64,000 nt of DNA from Natrinema hispanicum (GCF_900111485.1 NZ_FOIC01000014.1:18092-82091); one strand, 5' to 3'; counted from the first letter of the stretch, positions 43,668 to 53,723 are shown. Program-made: numbers and translations. The notes: generated from the letters alone by a model not told the origin.

Positions 43668-44864
43668 GTGCCTGAAACACGACTCTTACATATCAGCGAT
43701 ACCCACCTTGGGAAGCGTCAATACGGTTCAGATGTCCGACGCGACGACTTTGCAGACACCTTCGATCAGGCAATCAATCTCGCGGCCGAGCGTGATGTTG
43801 ACGCCGTAATCCATACCGGGGACTTATTCGATGATCCTGTGCCGTCTCTCCCAACGGTTATGCGTTGTGCTGACGCACTTGAACCACTTGAGGAACGCGG
43901 AATTCCGTTCTACGGGATTGTAGGAAATCACGAACGGAAGAACGATGATCAGTGGCTCGACCTCCTTCGGCGTACGAACGCCGTGACTCGGCTCGATCGA
44001 GAGCCTACAGTCGTCGGTGATGTGGCGCTCTATGGTATCGATGCGGTCCGCCCGAGTGTCTGGGACACAGCCGACTTCGGCCTCGAAGCGTCACCGGAAG
44101 ACGCCGAGTGTTCGATCCTTTGTATGCACGAACTGCTCGAGCCACCTGCAGAAGAAATCGTCGCCAATCATTCCGTAGAGGATGTCCTCGAGCGCGTCAA
44201 CGTCGAACTTGACGGCCTTGCACTCGGCGACCTCCACCAACCGAAGAGCGCACACGTCGACGGGACGGATGTCTGGTACGCGAGCGCGACCGAGCGCTGT
44301 GCGAAGGATCAATTGGAGACTGGCCTCGTCCAGTTGCTCGAAATCGACGACGGAGAGCTCACTCGCCGGCAACTGGAACTTGAGACGCGCCCGTGGTCGG
44401 TGTTCCATATTGCGTTCAGTGAGGACGACGGCGCGGACCACGTCCGAGACGTGCTCGACCGACGTGATCTCGAGAACGCTGTTGCAAAGGTCGAGTTGAC
44501 CGGCGAGCGCGGTGCCGTCACCGCAAATGAAGTGATCCAAATGGCCCGCGACGCCGGCGCCGCCGTTGTGAGCGTCGACGACAACCGTGGGCGTGTCGAT
44601 ATCGACGTCGACTCGATCGAGGCGATGTCGCTCCAGGGACTTGACAGTGCTATCGAAGAGCGGCTGGCAGACGAGGACCTCTCAGAGGTGGCGCTCGACA
44701 TCGACGGTCGGGTTCGCGAAGGGGACGGGCTCAACGACACTGTCGGCGGAGCAGCGGACGACCTCGAACCCGATCTTCGAGACGCACAGCAAGCGGCCTT
44801 TGACGACATCGGAGAGCCGAACGAGAACCACGACACAACTGTGACAACGGAGGGAGACGAATGA
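43668..44864 (+). CDS. mre11: Mre11-type nuclease (SbcD family)
   Basis: In the 398-aa protein from GTG 43668, phosphoesterase motifs are ISDTHLG, HTGDLFDDP, GIVGNHERK and CMHELLEP; the last metal motif reads LALGDLHQP instead of the usual GHxH form, keeping the second histidine. The C-terminal third is an acidic capping and Rad50-binding region. Mre11 is a Mn-dependent 3'-5' exonuclease and endonuclease that starts double-strand break processing. It overlaps rad50 by ATGA (44861-44864). As I recall, the chromosomal haloarchaeal Mre11 is somewhat longer, so this may be a second copy. Confidence 0.9.
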   Translation: MPETRLLHISDTHLGKRQYGSDVRRDDFADTFDQAINLAAERDVDAVIHTGDLFDDPVPSLPTVMRCADALEPLEERGIPFYGIVGNHERKNDDQWLDLLRRTNAVTRLDREPTVVGDVALYGIDAVRPSVWDTADFGLEASPEDAECSILCMHELLEPPAEEIVANHSVEDVLERVNVELDGLALGDLHQPKSAHVDGTDVWYASATERCAKDQLETGLVQLLEIDDGELTRRQLELETRPWSVFHIAFSEDDGADHVRDVLDRRDLENAVAKVELTGERGAVTANEVIQMARDAGAAVVSVDDNRGRVDIDVDSIEAMSLQGLDSAIEERLADEDLSEVALDIDGRVREGDGLNDTVGGAADDLEPDLRDAQQAAFDDIGEPNENHDTTVTTEGDE

Positions 44865-47800
44865 AAATCACGGAACTGCGGCTACGGAACATCCGGAGCT
44901 ACAGCGACGAAACGATCGAATTCCCGGACGGAACGGTCCTCGTTCGTGGCGACAACGGTGCAGGCAAGACGACGTTGTTGATGTCGATCTTCGGCGGTCT
45001 GTTCCTTTCGAAGATCCGTAACGTCGGCTCGAACGATTTCAACCTCGACGATATCGTTCGTCGAGGGACGGAAGAGGGTGAAATCGAACTCACCTTCGAG
45101 GTCGAGAACGTTCCGTATACGGTCACGTGGACGATCAATACGACCAGACAGAACAGCGCTGAGATCGCGTCTTCAGCGCTTGAGGAACCGAAATCCGGGA
45201 TCCGAAACGTTCGATCGGAGGTCATCGATGTCGTCGGTATGGACGAGGACAGCTTCTCCCGCTCGGTGTACGTCCAGCAGGGCGAGGTCGACCGTCTGTT
45301 CGACGACAACGCCCGTGCAGAGCTCATCGACGATCTACTCGGACTCGATCGGATCGACCGCTACCGCTACCGGATGAAAGGCGCACGTCGCGCAGCGAAC
45401 CGCCTCGTCACCGAGAACGAGCAGGCGGTGGAAAACCACCGCGAGACTATCGACGAGGAGTTCGACTACGACATCGAGGGGTACGAATCCGAACTCGCAA
45501 AGAAGCAAGCAGTGATTGCGGAGACGGAATCCGAGCTGGAAGAGATCAACGAGTACCTCGAGGAACTCCAGGACGCAAAACGGGAACTCCAGGACGCAAT
45601 TGAGGACCACGACGAGCTGGAAACGGACCTCGGTGAGGCGAAAGAGAGGCGTGAAGAGCTCCTCGAGGAACGGGCTACCAAACAACAAGATATCGAGGAG
45701 GCAGACGCAGTGATTGAAGCCGCCGAGGACGAAATCGAGAATCTCCAAGACCGAATCGAGGAGAAAACGAACGCCCTCGTGGAGTTCGAGACGCCTGCGA
45801 CGACCGACCCGATCGAGGTCGATCTCGCTACAGAATCTAACGCCGAAAAGACCCTCGAGGCCGCACGAAATGCCGTCGAGACGGCGAAAGTCGAGCGACA
45901 GGACCGAGAGAACGCCCTGGAGCAAGCGGAAGATGAACTCGATCGTCTTCGCGACGAGCGTGAGCAACTCTGTGAAGACCGCAACGAGATCGAAGAATCA
46001 CTGTCGGCTCTCGAAGAAGATGTCGACGAGACAGAAAGTGATGTCGACGCACTCGAAGACGAACTCTTGGAGGCCGTGGACGACCGCAACGCGTCTACGG
46101 AGGAGTACCTGTCCGATGAACACTGTCCGGACTCGGTAACCGACGACACCTTGGACATCGTCGAATCATATAAAGACGACCTCATCGAACAGAAGAACGA
46201 CTGGTCCGAGGAGCACGCTGCCAAGACGGCATCACTCGAGGCCAAACAAGACAACATTGCGGACGCTCGCACGGATGTCGAAGCCGTAGAGGCAGAGATC
46301 AACGGGATCGAAGAGCAAATCGATGAGGTGGAATCGGAGCTCTCGTCCGCTCGTGGCGGACTCGAAAGCGACCGAGAGCAGTTCGAGGCCGATCTGGACG
46401 ATCTCGCCGACGAACTCACGGAGTTCGACATCGACATCGCTGCCGATACGCTCAGCACGGTCATCGACGATCTGATTCCCGAGGCCAAAGCTGAGATCCA
46501 AAACTCAATCGAGGAGGCGAACGGCAGAGTCACGGAACTCGCTACGCGGAAAACGAGTCTCGAAGAGGACCAAGAGGAATTGGAGTCGTTGGACGGTCTC
46601 GCGACGTGTCCGAAGTGTGGTCAGACGGTCGACGCTGACCACCTCGAGAACGAACTCGACGAGATTTCGACGAAGATCGCAGAGCTGGAAACGAAACTCG
46701 AAACGGCGAAGCAGGAGCGTGACGATCATATCACCCGTCGTGACGAACTCGATGCTCTCCGAGCGGAGGGGATCGAGCTCCGAGAGTTCCGTACCGAGAC
46801 TGTGAAAGCGACAGCGGACCGGGTCGAGGAACTGGAAGACGAACTCGAGACGCTCCAAGACGAACTGAACGAGGAGCAGGAAGCGCTGGCCGACGCAGAG
46901 AGCGACCTCGAAGAAACGGAGGCTGCCGTCGACGACCTCGAGAACGAACTCGACGAGATTTCGACGGAAATCGCGGAGCTAGAGACGCGTATCGAGGAGG
47001 GTGACGCCGTTGTCGACGCTTTCGACACCATCGACCAACTGCGCGACCGACACGAGGATCGTGTCGACGAGCTCTCAGACCTTCAAGAAGAGTATGCCGA
47101 CACGGAACCCGAACTCGAGAGCCTGGAGACGGAGCTCAACGAGCTGTCGGAGCAGATCGAAACACAGCAGGAGGCGGTCACGGATGCCGAAGCTAACCTT
47201 GCTGCTGCTGAAAACGCCATCGAGACAGCGAACGAGCAGCTCGAACTCGTCGCCGAGGCAGTAGACGCGTACGACGCGATCGATGACCTCGAAAGCGATA
47301 TCCACAGTCACCAGCAGGACATCGGTCACGCTCGCGACACCATCGAGACGCTAAATGAGCAGATTTCTGACGTCGAAGACGAAATCGAAGACCTCGAGAA
47401 GGAACTCGGAGAGACAGACATCGAAGAAACGCAAGCGAACCTCGAGTCCGTCGAAGACCGAATCGAGCAGCGAGAGGAGACGGCCGACGACCTCGAATCG
47501 AAACTTCAGTCGCTCAGGTCGGACCGGGATGTTCTCGAAAACGAACTCGAACAGCTCCAGCGGTTCCACGATCGTCTCGAACTCGCGGAGGAAAAACGCG
47601 AGTGGGCACAGGATCGCGCTGATGAGTTCGAGAAGATGATGCACGTGTATCAGGGCACAAAATCGGACCTCCGCGAGCAGTACCTCGCGTACGTCAACGA
47701 GTACACGAACGATATATTCAGCGATATTTATAAGAACAGTAGCTACCAGCAGGTTCGTATCCTCGACGAGGGTCCCGACGGGACGCCGTACGCCATCCAA

Positions 47801-48169
47801 CTCCTCCGAGACGATGGCACGCTCGAGCATCCGAGTAACGCGAGTGGCGGTGAACGGGCAATCGTCAACCTCGCACTTCGCGCCGGCATCTATAAACTCA
47901 TCGCTGAGATGCGAGATGGCGACAGCGGTCGACTCCCGCCGTTCATCCTCGACGAGCCGACGACGTTCCTCGACGAAGGCCACGTCGGTCGCCTCGAGCA
48001 GATGCTCGACAGCATCACCGACTGGGACGTGCCGCAGGTGATCGTCGTCTCACACGACGAACGGCTGATTCAGGGCGCAGAACGCGAGTGCGTCGTCAGT
48101 ATCGACGAGGAGACGAACGCCAGCACTGTCGACGTGCGAACGGTCGGTCGTACGCTGGGTGATGATTGA
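44861..48169 (+). CDS. rad50: Rad50-type SMC-like ATPase
   Basis: In the 1102-aa protein, Walker A is GDNGAGKT at 30-37, the Q-loop region is VYVQQGEVD, the zinc hook CPKCGQTV lies near 583-590 between two long coiled coils, the ABC signature SGGER is near 993, and Walker B is FILDEPTTFLDE. With Mre11 it tethers and resects DNA ends. At about 1100 aa it is longer than the roughly 900 aa that I recall for the standard haloarchaeal Rad50, mostly in the coiled coil. nurA starts directly after it (48170). Confidence 0.93.
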   Translation: MKITELRLRNIRSYSDETIEFPDGTVLVRGDNGAGKTTLLMSIFGGLFLSKIRNVGSNDFNLDDIVRRGTEEGEIELTFEVENVPYTVTWTINTTRQNSAEIASSALEEPKSGIRNVRSEVIDVVGMDEDSFSRSVYVQQGEVDRLFDDNARAELIDDLLGLDRIDRYRYRMKGARRAANRLVTENEQAVENHRETIDEEFDYDIEGYESELAKKQAVIAETESELEEINEYLEELQDAKRELQDAIEDHDELETDLGEAKERREELLEERATKQQDIEEADAVIEAAEDEIENLQDRIEEKTNALVEFETPATTDPIEVDLATESNAEKTLEAARNAVETAKVERQDRENALEQAEDELDRLRDEREQLCEDRNEIEESLSALEEDVDETESDVDALEDELLEAVDDRNASTEEYLSDEHCPDSVTDDTLDIVESYKDDLIEQKNDWSEEHAAKTASLEAKQDNIADARTDVEAVEAEINGIEEQIDEVESELSSARGGLESDREQFEADLDDLADELTEFDIDIAADTLSTVIDDLIPEAKAEIQNSIEEANGRVTELATRKTSLEEDQEELESLDGLATCPKCGQTVDADHLENELDEISTKIAELETKLETAKQERDDHITRRDELDALRAEGIELREFRTETVKATADRVEELEDELETLQDELNEEQEALADAESDLEETEAAVDDLENELDEISTEIAELETRIEEGDAVVDAFDTIDQLRDRHEDRVDELSDLQEEYADTEPELESLETELNELSEQIETQQEAVTDAEANLAAAENAIETANEQLELVAEAVDAYDAIDDLESDIHSHQQDIGHARDTIETLNEQISDVEDEIEDLEKELGETDIEETQANLESVEDRIEQREETADDLESKLQSLRSDRDVLENELEQLQRFHDRLELAEEKREWAQDRADEFEKMMHVYQGTKSDLREQYLAYVNEYTNDIFSDIYKNSSYQQVRILDEGPDGTPYAIQLLRDDGTLEHPSNASGGERAIVNLALRAGIYKLIAEMRDGDSGRLPPFILDEPTTFLDEGHVGRLEQMLDSITDWDVPQVIVVSHDERLIQGAERECVVSIDEETNASTVDVRTVGRTLGDD

Positions 48170-49450
48170 ATGGACGAGCGTGCGTTCGGCGTCATCCAGG
48201 AACTCGCCGAGCACGTCGACGCCGGTGTTCCGCGCAGCGTCGCGGATCAAGCAGCGCACGCCCGGGAATTGTTCGACCTTCTCGGCCACACTGGTGGAAC
48301 CGTCGAACCGCTGAGCGACCTCTCATACTCCAAGACGCGCAAGGCGGAACTCGGCACGTGGGCCGACGATCCGTGGGACGGACCGACCTACGGTGTCGAC
48401 GCCAGTACTACGCGCCCGCTCGAGTACAACAACGGCCTAATCGTCGACACGGCCCACGCCAAACTCGGTGTGAGCGGCGCCGACGCCGATCGAGAGCCCG
48501 AACAGCAGGGCACCGTCGTGACCGGCGTCTACCTCGAGGACGACGACGTCACGCTCCATCAGGAGACCATCGAACAGGGCAGTATCGAGGGTGAGATCGT
48601 CCGCATTCCGGAGATGCGACAGCGGACCAACGTGACGTCGATCCTCACCTCGACGGTGCAGCGACTCGCCGAGGGAAAACACGCACGTCGGTGTCTCGAT
48701 GCTGTCGACGGGCCGTTGTTCCTCGACGGCTCCGTCTATCCACTGAGCGTTATCTACTGGACGCTACTCGAGCGGTCCGGACAGGGAGCACCCGTTGGAA
48801 GTTGGGACCTCCCGACGGAGGTGATCAAGAACTACGTCGCAGTCATTGATACCTGCTACGAACTCGATGTGCCGGTCCTCGGCGTCGTGAAAACGTCCTC
48901 TATGGGCGAAGTCACCGAGTCGCTTCGAGAGAAAATCAAAGCGAACGAGCTACGTGGTCCCCACGGCACGCTCCGTGACGTCCCGTGGCTACGTGACAAC
49001 CAGTTCATTGGGGAGGTACTCCGGGATCCCAGTCTCGACCACCTAACGTACACATCGTGGTTCGTGCAGACGGACGTCGAACTGCGTGGTGACTCGTTTG
49101 ATCTGCTCGAGGCCGTCTCCGACGAACTCAGCCACGGGCAGCCTGACGACTATCGACGCGCGTTCTGCTACGTCCGAACGCCAAAGACGGGAAACGTGTT
49201 CAGGATCGAAACGCCCGCTCTCTTCCTCACCGACGAGGACCGGCGTGACCAGATCCGTCTGAAGGCGCTCAAGGAGATCGCTCGGCAGAGTGATGTCCCG
49301 CGTGCCGTGGCACGCGCCGACCGCATCGCACGCATTAGCCCGGATAATCGCGAAACGATCCGCGACGCGCTCCAGACCGTCGAGCCAGCGTTCGATTACA
49401 ACCGCGATGGCCGCTGGAGCCACCTCGAAGACAGCCGCAACTATGAGTGA
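48170..49450 (+). CDS. nurA: NurA 5'-3' nuclease
   Basis: In the 426-aa protein, NurA motifs are visible: YGVDASTTRP (first metal Asp), FLDGSVYPL (second Asp region), VLGVVKTS (Lys) and FCYVRTPK near the end. NurA is a Mn-dependent nuclease that works inside the HerA hexamer during end resection. Its coding region begins at the base after the rad50 stop and overlaps herA by 8 bases. Confidence 0.87.
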   Translation: MDERAFGVIQELAEHVDAGVPRSVADQAAHARELFDLLGHTGGTVEPLSDLSYSKTRKAELGTWADDPWDGPTYGVDASTTRPLEYNNGLIVDTAHAKLGVSGADADREPEQQGTVVTGVYLEDDDVTLHQETIEQGSIEGEIVRIPEMRQRTNVTSILTSTVQRLAEGKHARRCLDAVDGPLFLDGSVYPLSVIYWTLLERSGQGAPVGSWDLPTEVIKNYVAVIDTCYELDVPVLGVVKTSSMGEVTESLREKIKANELRGPHGTLRDVPWLRDNQFIGEVLRDPSLDHLTYTSWFVQTDVELRGDSFDLLEAVSDELSHGQPDDYRRAFCYVRTPKTGNVFRIETPALFLTDEDRRDQIRLKALKEIARQSDVPRAVARADRIARISPDNRETIRDALQTVEPAFDYNRDGRWSHLEDSRNYE

Positions 49451-51332
49451 CAATATCGACGACATCCTCGAGAACGACCCGATCGCAGACGACCATACTG
49501 AGACGCGCGACTCGTCCGGTACTTCCATCAACAGAGACAAGGAAGCAGACCAACCCGACGACACGGAAGTACCCGAACGAAGCGTTCCGAGTGGCGTGAC
49601 CGAACCGTCCGACGACGAGTTCGGTCACGTTGTCGCGAGCGAGGAGATCCACGTCAGCCGCCGTGACTACCAGGTAAACACGTTCGTCCGAACCGAAGAC
49701 CGGGACGACATCCGGCTCGGTGACTACGTCCAGATCCCGTATCCGGACGACGACTCCGAACTGTTCGCGGTCACGGACACACTTCGATACGAGCCGTACA
49801 CTGACCTCGACGACAAGTCGGACGCTCACAACCAGATCAGTGCATACGCCGACCTCGACGAGTCCGAATACGTCCAAATTGCCGAGTTAGAACCGCTTGC
49901 GATCCTCCATGACGTTGGAACTGACGATGTCGAGAGCGGAATCGTCAACCGTATTCCGAAGCCGAACTCGCCGGCACGACTTGCCCGTAGTGAGGATTGC
50001 CTCCGTACCGGTCTCAATATCCCCGGAGATGGAATTTTCGCCGGGTGGCTTTCTGTCGGCGGTGACGCGATGACCGTGGACGGCGAGAAGTTTCCCTATT
50101 ACCTCAGCAATCCCGGTATTGATCGTGAGACAGGAGAGATCGAAGACGGAGAACCGGCTGTCTTCCGTCACGCGCTCGTTGCCGGTTCGACCGGAAAGGG
50201 GAAGACTCACTTCACCAAGAACGTCCTCCGTCAGTTCGTCTCCGAGAAGCGCTACCCGATCCGGCATCACGACACCGGTGAAGAGCAACAGCGTCGGTTG
50301 AACCTCGTTATCATCGATCCCGAGAACGAGTACTGGGAGATGGGCAAGGACAACTCGGCGATCGCAAACGATGAAGTGATCGAGCGAACGCTTCGGCGAC
50401 ACGGAGTGAAGCATGGTGGCGTCGACAACCTCGAGGTCTTCGTGCCACAGGTAGCTGGAACGAACGCACCGTCGACGACAGAGAGTCGCGAACTCTCGAT
50501 CCCGTTCGAAGTCGTTCGCGGCCGACCGGATCTGTTGATGCCGTACCAGCCGACAGAGATTACTCGAGGAGCGATCATCGATTGCATCGATGCGTACTTC
50601 TCGAGTTTCGATGAGCAGGGCGGCTACCGTGACCGCGGCGTGTCACGACCGACATACGAGGACTTCCTCGCATTCCTCACCGAACACGACGACGAGAATA
50701 GCCGGCTTCGGGCCGAGAACGATATCGGTGGTGGCACCTGGGGCGCCGTCCAGCGTCGTGTCGACAGGGGAACGTTCCACGACGTCTTCGACGAAGGAAC
50801 GGACTTCCTCCCAGACATCTCCGACGAAGTCTTCCGAGAAGGTCAGGTGACTGTAATCCCGACGAGCCACATCAATGGAAGCAAAGACAGTCTCACAGTC
50901 CTCTCGTTGCTTTCGTACATTATTGAAAACAAGATCGACGACTATCAGGTCGACCCCGCCGTCCGGAATACACCGCTGCTCGTCGCTGTTGACGAAGCGC
51001 ATAACTACTTTTCGAGCGCAGACAGCCTCCGCGAAGAGTACATCCTTCGTCGAGCTCGTGCTGCGGTCAAACAGGGACGGAAGTATAAACTGGGGCTCTG
51101 TCTCATCACGCAGAACCCCGACGATGTCGATGACGACGTCATCAAGCAGATCAACACGAACATCTTTCTCGGTCTTAAGTCAGAAGTCGTCGACGACGTC
51201 TCATCGATTCCGTCTGAGTTTGCTAAGGACCTGCCAAACTTCGGGAAAGGGCAGGCAGTAGTGAAGGCACCGGACGTGGAGGCAGTCGAGGTGACGGGAC
51301 TTCCGTACTGTCTGACGAAGCACGGGAATTAG
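49443..51332 (+). CDS. herA: HerA hexameric DNA translocase
   Basis: The protein is 629 aa from ATG 49443; an in-frame extension to 49290 falls inside nurA and was discarded. The N-terminal region is disordered and acidic, followed by a HAS-barrel (ISRRDYQVNTFV region). Walker A is GSTGKGKTH near residue 245, and acidic strands are LNLVIIDPENEYWE and LLVAVDEAHNYF. FtsK/HerA proteins pump double-stranded DNA to NurA. It is the last gene of the mre11-rad50-nurA-herA operon. Confidence 0.9.
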   Translation: MSDNIDDILENDPIADDHTETRDSSGTSINRDKEADQPDDTEVPERSVPSGVTEPSDDEFGHVVASEEIHVSRRDYQVNTFVRTEDRDDIRLGDYVQIPYPDDDSELFAVTDTLRYEPYTDLDDKSDAHNQISAYADLDESEYVQIAELEPLAILHDVGTDDVESGIVNRIPKPNSPARLARSEDCLRTGLNIPGDGIFAGWLSVGGDAMTVDGEKFPYYLSNPGIDRETGEIEDGEPAVFRHALVAGSTGKGKTHFTKNVLRQFVSEKRYPIRHHDTGEEQQRRLNLVIIDPENEYWEMGKDNSAIANDEVIERTLRRHGVKHGGVDNLEVFVPQVAGTNAPSTTESRELSIPFEVVRGRPDLLMPYQPTEITRGAIIDCIDAYFSSFDEQGGYRDRGVSRPTYEDFLAFLTEHDDENSRLRAENDIGGGTWGAVQRRVDRGTFHDVFDEGTDFLPDISDEVFREGQVTVIPTSHINGSKDSLTVLSLLSYIIENKIDDYQVDPAVRNTPLLVAVDEAHNYFSSADSLREEYILRRARAAVKQGRKYKLGLCLITQNPDDVDDDVIKQINTNIFLGLKSEVVDDVSSIPSEFAKDLPNFGKGQAVVKAPDVEAVEVTGLPYCLTKHGN

Positions 51333-51710
51333 CGTTACAGCATGTACTGGAGAAGGACTTAACCTATTTCAAAAGTGGCAGAAAGTATCGACAGATAACC
51401 GGCCGCCACTACTTAGTACCATTAGTTCAGTTATCATATTGACGGATATCACGCCTCTGTGCTTCCTGTAACGGGAATATTAGACACATTTACTACCCAA
51501 TCATGTCACAAGACATCACGCCACGAGTACTTCAGTTATTCAAGATCAGACTAAAGAATAATCGGCTGTGTTGACTCGACGGAAACGCTGCTACTCCATG
51601 AGAGTGTAATCCAAGCATGGGGCGCAAGAGACCGACAGTTATTCCGTGCCATCGAGCACGTTGTGTTGACTGGTCCGTGTGCGAAAGAAGCCGAGTCATG
51701 GGCGTTACAG

Positions 51711-51739
51711 CCCGGGTGCCGCGTCGCGCGGCACCCGGG
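51711..51739 (+). ncRNA. strong hairpin upstream of an IS110 start, candidate bridge-RNA remnant
   Basis: A 13-bp perfect stem, CCCGGGTGCCGCG at 51711-51723 with its complement at 51727-51739 and loop TCG, lies 57 bases before the IS110 transposase start. In IS110 elements the non-coding end before the transposase gene codes for a structured bridge RNA that guides recombination (established for IS621). Position fits; binding loops cannot be proven here. Confidence 0.35.
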
Positions 51740-51795
51740 AAAGCCCGAATAGGTGAATCTCTGCTTCACGCACTGGCGTCCCGGGTGAACAGACC

Positions 51796-52056
51796 ATGTA
51801 CCTCGGAATCGACATCCACAAACGGTACTCACAGGTGGCAGTAATGAACGATGCTGGAGAGATTGTCGAAGAGGTTCGCGTCGAAAACGCGAACCTCGAC
51901 GATCGGTACGCTCAGCGGTCAATGACCGAAACCGTCAATTCAGCCGTCAAGCGCTCGCTCGGCTACGCCGTGCGAGCGCGTACCTGGTATCGAGAGTTCC
52001 GTGAAATCGCCCTGATGTGTGTCGTCTATAACATCAAGCAGGCCATCAAACAGTGA
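51796..52056 (+). pseudogene. chimeric transposase relic: IS110 N-terminus joined to IS5-type C-terminus
   Basis: The frame of 86 codons begins MYLGIDIHKRYSQVAVMND, the start and first catalytic Asp of IS110 (DEDD, RuvC-like) transposases. After about residue 36 it turns into RSMTETVNSAVKRSLGYAV and RARTWYREFREIALMCVVYN, the C-terminal part (with the catalytic Glu) of IS5-type enzymes. The fusion is in frame but both halves are far too short for function. Confidence 0.75.
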
Positions 52057-52088
52057 AATCCAACGCTGTATGGCGATTCAACACAGCC

Positions 52089-52346
52089 GTTAAAAGCGTG
52101 TTCGGAGTTAGCCGACGGAATTGGCATGCGATCCACACACCTCGAGAGCACCGGATAGAAATACATCATAGAAATCAAAGACGGTCTAATTGTGGGCCCA
52201 TTCGGTGCACTACGTACATCGCCAGGATTGTAACCGATCTCGACGAAATTATTCGAGGGGACGACGCCCATGGCAGTTGGGGTCCCAGCGAGTGGGAGTG
52301 CTTTTTGAGAGATGGCTGGGATACGTTGGAGCTACCCGAAAAATAA
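52089..52346 (+). pseudogene. degraded coding fragment
   Basis: Two short frames with haloarchaeal composition follow the IS5 end: YIIEIKDGLIVGPFGALRTS (about 52150-52222) and, in another frame, IVTDLDEIIRGDDAHGSWGP with SEWECFLRDGWDTLELPEK up to the stop at 52344. Together they look like the tail of one protein broken by a frameshift. I do not recognise the family. Confidence 0.3.
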
Positions 52347-52361
52347 TAGTCTTGATTTGGC

Positions 52362-53723
52362 TCAATTATTTGCGGAAACTTTCCCATCGCTACCAGTAGG
52401 GAAACATACCGACTGAATTGGCGTTCCGTCGCTTGTGAAGTGCCGGTCTAAAAATTCCGCATAGGTATCGCAATCGTGTGCGTCTCGCATGATAACGAGT
52501 TCTCCGAATCGGACCTGTCGCCAGCATTTAGCCCCACCTATTGAAATGGCCACGGAGTCCGTGTGCCTGTTGCTGATCTCATGTCGGTTTCCTGAATCGG
52601 TTTGAACAGGACTGAGTTCTCCTGTACATTCCTCACACACGACGTTCGGATGCTCGAATTGCGGCTCGGAAAACGGTGTTCGACAGTTACTGCAGCGTCT
52701 TGCTCCAGCAATCTGTGCATCTGGATCGAGATCGGCCGTCGAACGGTACGTCTGAGCGATTGCGTGAGCGACGGTCGCCGGTTCGGCAGTTGACTCGAGC
52801 GCCACGCGGCAGTACTCGTCGTATCCGACGTGTTTGAGAGCCCATGCTGCGTTCGTTCGCACTCCCGCAGAGGGATCCGCGAGCGCCCTGATCAACGACT
52901 CTGTCGCTTCGGGAGTGCGAATCGACGAGGGGCACCGTTGGGCTGACTGACGCAATGCTGAGGCGGCCGTCTCGCGAATCGCTGGATACGAGTCCAAGAG
53001 TCGCTCGAAGAGCATCTCCACAACACATGGACCATCCGTGACGTTAGTACAATCATCAAGAGCTGACGTCATGGCGTGTCGAATACACGGGCTTTCCGTG
53101 CGACTCGCCTCGAGCAACTGTTCGAGATGCGCTTCAAGAACGCGCGGCGAGTCCGCTGCCACCGCTGCGACTACTTCGGCAGTGTGCAATCGAACGTCGG
53201 TCACGTCGTCCTCAAGTCGATCGACAATTGTGCTGGCCGCAGAGATGACCGTTGACACCTCGTGGTCTGCAAGTGTCGCGAGCGCAGTTGCGCTGTAGAT
53301 GCGAACGTCATCGTTTGGATCGGCGAGCCGCTCGATGAGGGTCGGGACGAGCGGGATAACTACTTTTGGGTCTTGGCTGGCGATGACGCTAACTGCACGA
53401 ACGACATTTGCCCGAACCCTATCAGCGTTATCCGTGAACGGAGCGGGTGTGCGTACGAGCGATGAGCCGATCTCCTCTGGAAACGCAGACGCGAACGCGG
53501 CAATCGCTCGAGCAGCGGATATCCGAACACCTGGGTTACTACCGGCGAGTGCATCGATGCAGTCCGTCATTAGGGGACGTACGGTGGTAGATTCAGTAAC
53601 AGCCAATCGTTCCGTTACATAGTATCCCCACGCCCGAAGGACTGGATCAGTGGCGTTTAGACACTCACGTGCGTCCTGAATCCAACGTCTACAGTCGCTT
53701 TTCTCGGCGTCATAGTCGGTCAT
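52362..53723 (-). CDS. HEAT-repeat protein with C-terminal zinc ribbon
   Basis: I start at ATG 53723 (453 aa) because the TATA-like TTTATATCC at 53752-53760 puts transcription start near 53730; ATG 53738 is an alternative. Residues about 25-340 are eight or so HEAT repeats (for example NPGVRISAARAIAAFASAFP and DPNDDVRIYSATALATLADH). They are followed by a CSNC ... CEEC zinc ribbon (about 348-375) and a C-terminal domain with a predicted small fold (GGAKCWRQVRFGELVIMRD). HEAT arrays are protein-binding scaffolds; haloarchaea use them in signalling and PBS-lyase-like proteins. It is convergent with the IS relic. Confidence 0.78.
   Translation of the reverse strand: MTDYDAEKSDCRRWIQDARECLNATDPVLRAWGYYVTERLAVTESTTVRPLMTDCIDALAGSNPGVRISAARAIAAFASAFPEEIGSSLVRTPAPFTDNADRVRANVVRAVSVIASQDPKVVIPLVPTLIERLADPNDDVRIYSATALATLADHEVSTVISAASTIVDRLEDDVTDVRLHTAEVVAAVAADSPRVLEAHLEQLLEASRTESPCIRHAMTSALDDCTNVTDGPCVVEMLFERLLDSYPAIRETAASALRQSAQRCPSSIRTPEATESLIRALADPSAGVRTNAAWALKHVGYDEYCRVALESTAEPATVAHAIAQTYRSTADLDPDAQIAGARRCSNCRTPFSEPQFEHPNVVCEECTGELSPVQTDSGNRHEISNRHTDSVAISIGGAKCWRQVRFGELVIMRDAHDCDTYAEFLDRHFTSDGTPIQSVCFPTGSDGKVSANN

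Larger units (their letters stand above)
51564..52088 (+). mobile_element. 525-bp IS5-type relic with 11-bp inverted ends
   Basis: GGCTGTGTTGA at 51564-51574 is the perfect complement of TCAACACAGCC at 52078-52088. The right half encodes the last about 45 codons of an IS5-type DDE transposase; the left half contains an IS110-type 5' region. No flanking duplication is seen. The element is a deletion derivative that cannot move by itself. The stretch 51333-51563 before it shows no gene. Confidence 0.72.

Noticed and set aside
45466..46533. A 355-codon minus-strand frame rich in serine
   Set aside because: It is the antisense of the Rad50 coiled coil, whose GA-rich codons give serine in the reverse frame.
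49290..49442. N-terminal extension of HerA
   Set aside because: It lies within nurA, is Ala/Ser/Arg-rich unlike the acidic HerA start, and ATG 49443 fits the operon overlap.
51553..51752. A plus-strand frame reading TLLLHESVIQAWGARDRQ
   Set aside because: It is open for about 65 codons, but it runs through the perfect hairpin and into the IS110 leader and has no good start; more likely non-coding.
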